From Minwuia thermotolerans (GTDB lineage: Bacteria > Pseudomonadota > Alphaproteobacteria > Minwuiales > Minwuiaceae): DNA of 64,000 bases. Made by a program: the position numbers and the translations under genes. How positions within the stretch are numbered: the stretch's first letter is position 1; each line of letters starts with the position of its first letter. The stretch is taken from positions 62,001-126,000 of the forward strand of contig NZ_PIGG01000037.1 in assembly GCF_002924445.1 (NCBI RefSeq). Reading direction: 5' to 3'. The notes below the pieces were generated by a model that was not told the origin of the DNA, searched no databases, and saw nothing but the letters and a program-made list of their open reading frames with translations. This document shows positions 63,159 to 64,000 of the stretch, one piece after another.

Positions 63159-64000
63159 ATGCACGTCGGAATGACCACGTTTTTCCAGAACAAGATCGAG
63201 GGGATGTCGGACCGGGAGGTCTGGGCCCACGAGGTCGGCATGGCCGAGCGGGCGGAGCCCATGGGCTTCCAGTCCGTCTGGTCGGCCGAGCACCACTTCG
63301 ACGACTACACCATGTGCCCGAACGTGGCGCAGTTCCTGACCTACATGGCCGGCCGGACGAAGCATGTCCGCCTCGGCTCGATGGTCATGGTGCTGCCCTG
63401 GCACGATCCCGTGCGCATCGCCGAGGAGGTGAGCGTGCTGGATCACGTCTCGAACGGGCGCGCCATTCTGGGCGTCGGCCGCGGCCTGGGCCGGATCGAG
63501 TTCGAGGGCTTCCGCCGCGAGATGGGGCACAGCCGCGAGCATTTCGTGGAGTACGCCGAGGCCATCCTGGAATCGCTCGAGACCGGCGTGATCCGGTATG
63601 ACGGCAAGCACTACAAGCAGCCGGCGAAGGAAATCCGGCCGGCGCCGTTCCAGACCTTCAAGGGCCGCACCTACGCCTCCGCCGTCAGCCCGGAATCGGC
63701 GCGGATCATGGCGCGCCTCGGCATCGGGGTGATGATCATCGCCCAGAAGCCCTGGGACAAGACGGTCGAAGAGCTGAACATGTACCGCGAGATCTACCGC
63801 GAGGAGAACAACGGCGCCGAGGCGCCCCGCCCGCTGGTGGCCTGCTTCACGGCGACCCATCCGGACGCGTCCGTCGCCGACGAGATGCACGAGAAGTACA
63901 TCCGCGGCTATTCGCGTTCGGCCCTGGAACATTACGAGTTCCACAACGAGGGGCTGGCCGACATCAAGGGCTACGAGTACTACGGGGGCCTGGCGAAGAA
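63159..64000 (+). CDS. LLM-class flavin-dependent oxidoreductase, partial
   Basis: Runs off the right edge; 280 residues are visible with no stop. It is a luciferase-like monooxygenase: MHVGMTTFFQNK at the start, EHHFDDYTMCPNVAQFLTYMAGRT (given in part: HHFDDYTMCPNVA), LGSMVMVLPWHDPVRIAEEVSVLD (given in part) and GVGRGLGRIEFEGF, which match the flavin- and phosphate-binding loops. The substrate is not predictable; relatives act on F420, FMNH2 and aliphatic sulfonates or ketones. GGGGAGGACAGC precedes the ATG. It may form a unit with the alpha/beta hydrolase gene 74 bp upstream. Confidence 0.9.
   Translation, partial: MHVGMTTFFQNKIEGMSDREVWAHEVGMAERAEPMGFQSVWSAEHHFDDYTMCPNVAQFLTYMAGRTKHVRLGSMVMVLPWHDPVRIAEEVSVLDHVSNGRAILGVGRGLGRIEFEGFRREMGHSREHFVEYAEAILESLETGVIRYDGKHYKQPAKEIRPAPFQTFKGRTYASAVSPESARIMARLGIGVMIIAQKPWDKTVEELNMYREIYREENNGAEAPRPLVACFTATHPDASVADEMHEKYIRGYSRSALEHYEFHNEGLADIKGYEYYGGLAK

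Overview
The window is 64 kb of GC-rich, gene-dense chromosome from an alphaproteobacterium, most likely from the Rhodospirillales or a neighbouring order. The assignment rests on the order ctaC-ctaD-ctaB-coxF-ctaG-ctaE-DUF983-surf1, the rpsF-rpsR-DUF2232-rplI operon, the chorismate mutase-hisC-tyrC cluster, PleC/DivJ-like histidine kinases and CyaC-like and TipF-like signalling proteins. I see no rRNA, tRNA, CRISPR array, insertion sequence, prophage or plasmid function. Almost every gene belongs to a recognisable family, and GC content and codon use look uniform by eye.

Layout. 1-6 kb: serB and miaA diverge from overlapping start codons, followed by the branched-chain genes ilvI-ilvH-ilvC. 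6-22 kb: lipid and CoA catabolism (three acyl-CoA dehydrogenases, an amidase, an HSD17B10-like SDR), a DUF427 protein, a DMT exporter, two orphan histidine kinases, a 1-Cys peroxiredoxin, a pmbA-cysQ pair, a Nudix hydrolase and dapB. 23-31 kb: aa3-type cytochrome c oxidase with its heme and copper assembly factors, then an M32 carboxypeptidase and an FAH-family hydrolase. 31-38 kb: second-messenger genes, namely an EAL protein with a degenerate GGDEF domain and a cyclase operon (predicted diheme/[2Fe-2S] adenylate cyclase, two hotdog proteins, an AEC transporter) joined by 4-bp GTGA overlaps. 38-46 kb: GDP-mannose synthesis, another DMT transporter, DUF2125 and DUF4399 proteins, the aromatic/histidine cluster and a D-2-hydroxyacid dehydrogenase. 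46-54 kb: FIST and TPR proteins, glmU-glmS, a phosphoglycolate phosphatase-like HAD protein and a MocR regulator divergent from a PPOX-fold protein. 54-64 kb: the ribosomal operon with a candidate S6:S18-binding leader, cfa, a DMT transporter, a MarR/DUF1772 pair around a perfect operator-like palindrome, a TipF-like degenerate EAL protein, a glutathione peroxidase, an alpha/beta hydrolase and the start of an LLM-class flavin monooxygenase.

Most of the window is housekeeping: amino-acid synthesis, respiration, translation and cell-envelope precursors. The less ordinary content is regulatory. It includes a redox-sensing cyclase operon, two EAL-family proteins with altered motifs, several dispersed REP-like palindromic repeats, and a set of inverted repeats in short promoters. 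No clearly new multi-gene system is visible. The cyclase operon, the ilvH leader hairpin, the S6:S18 leader and the MarR operator are the best places to look.
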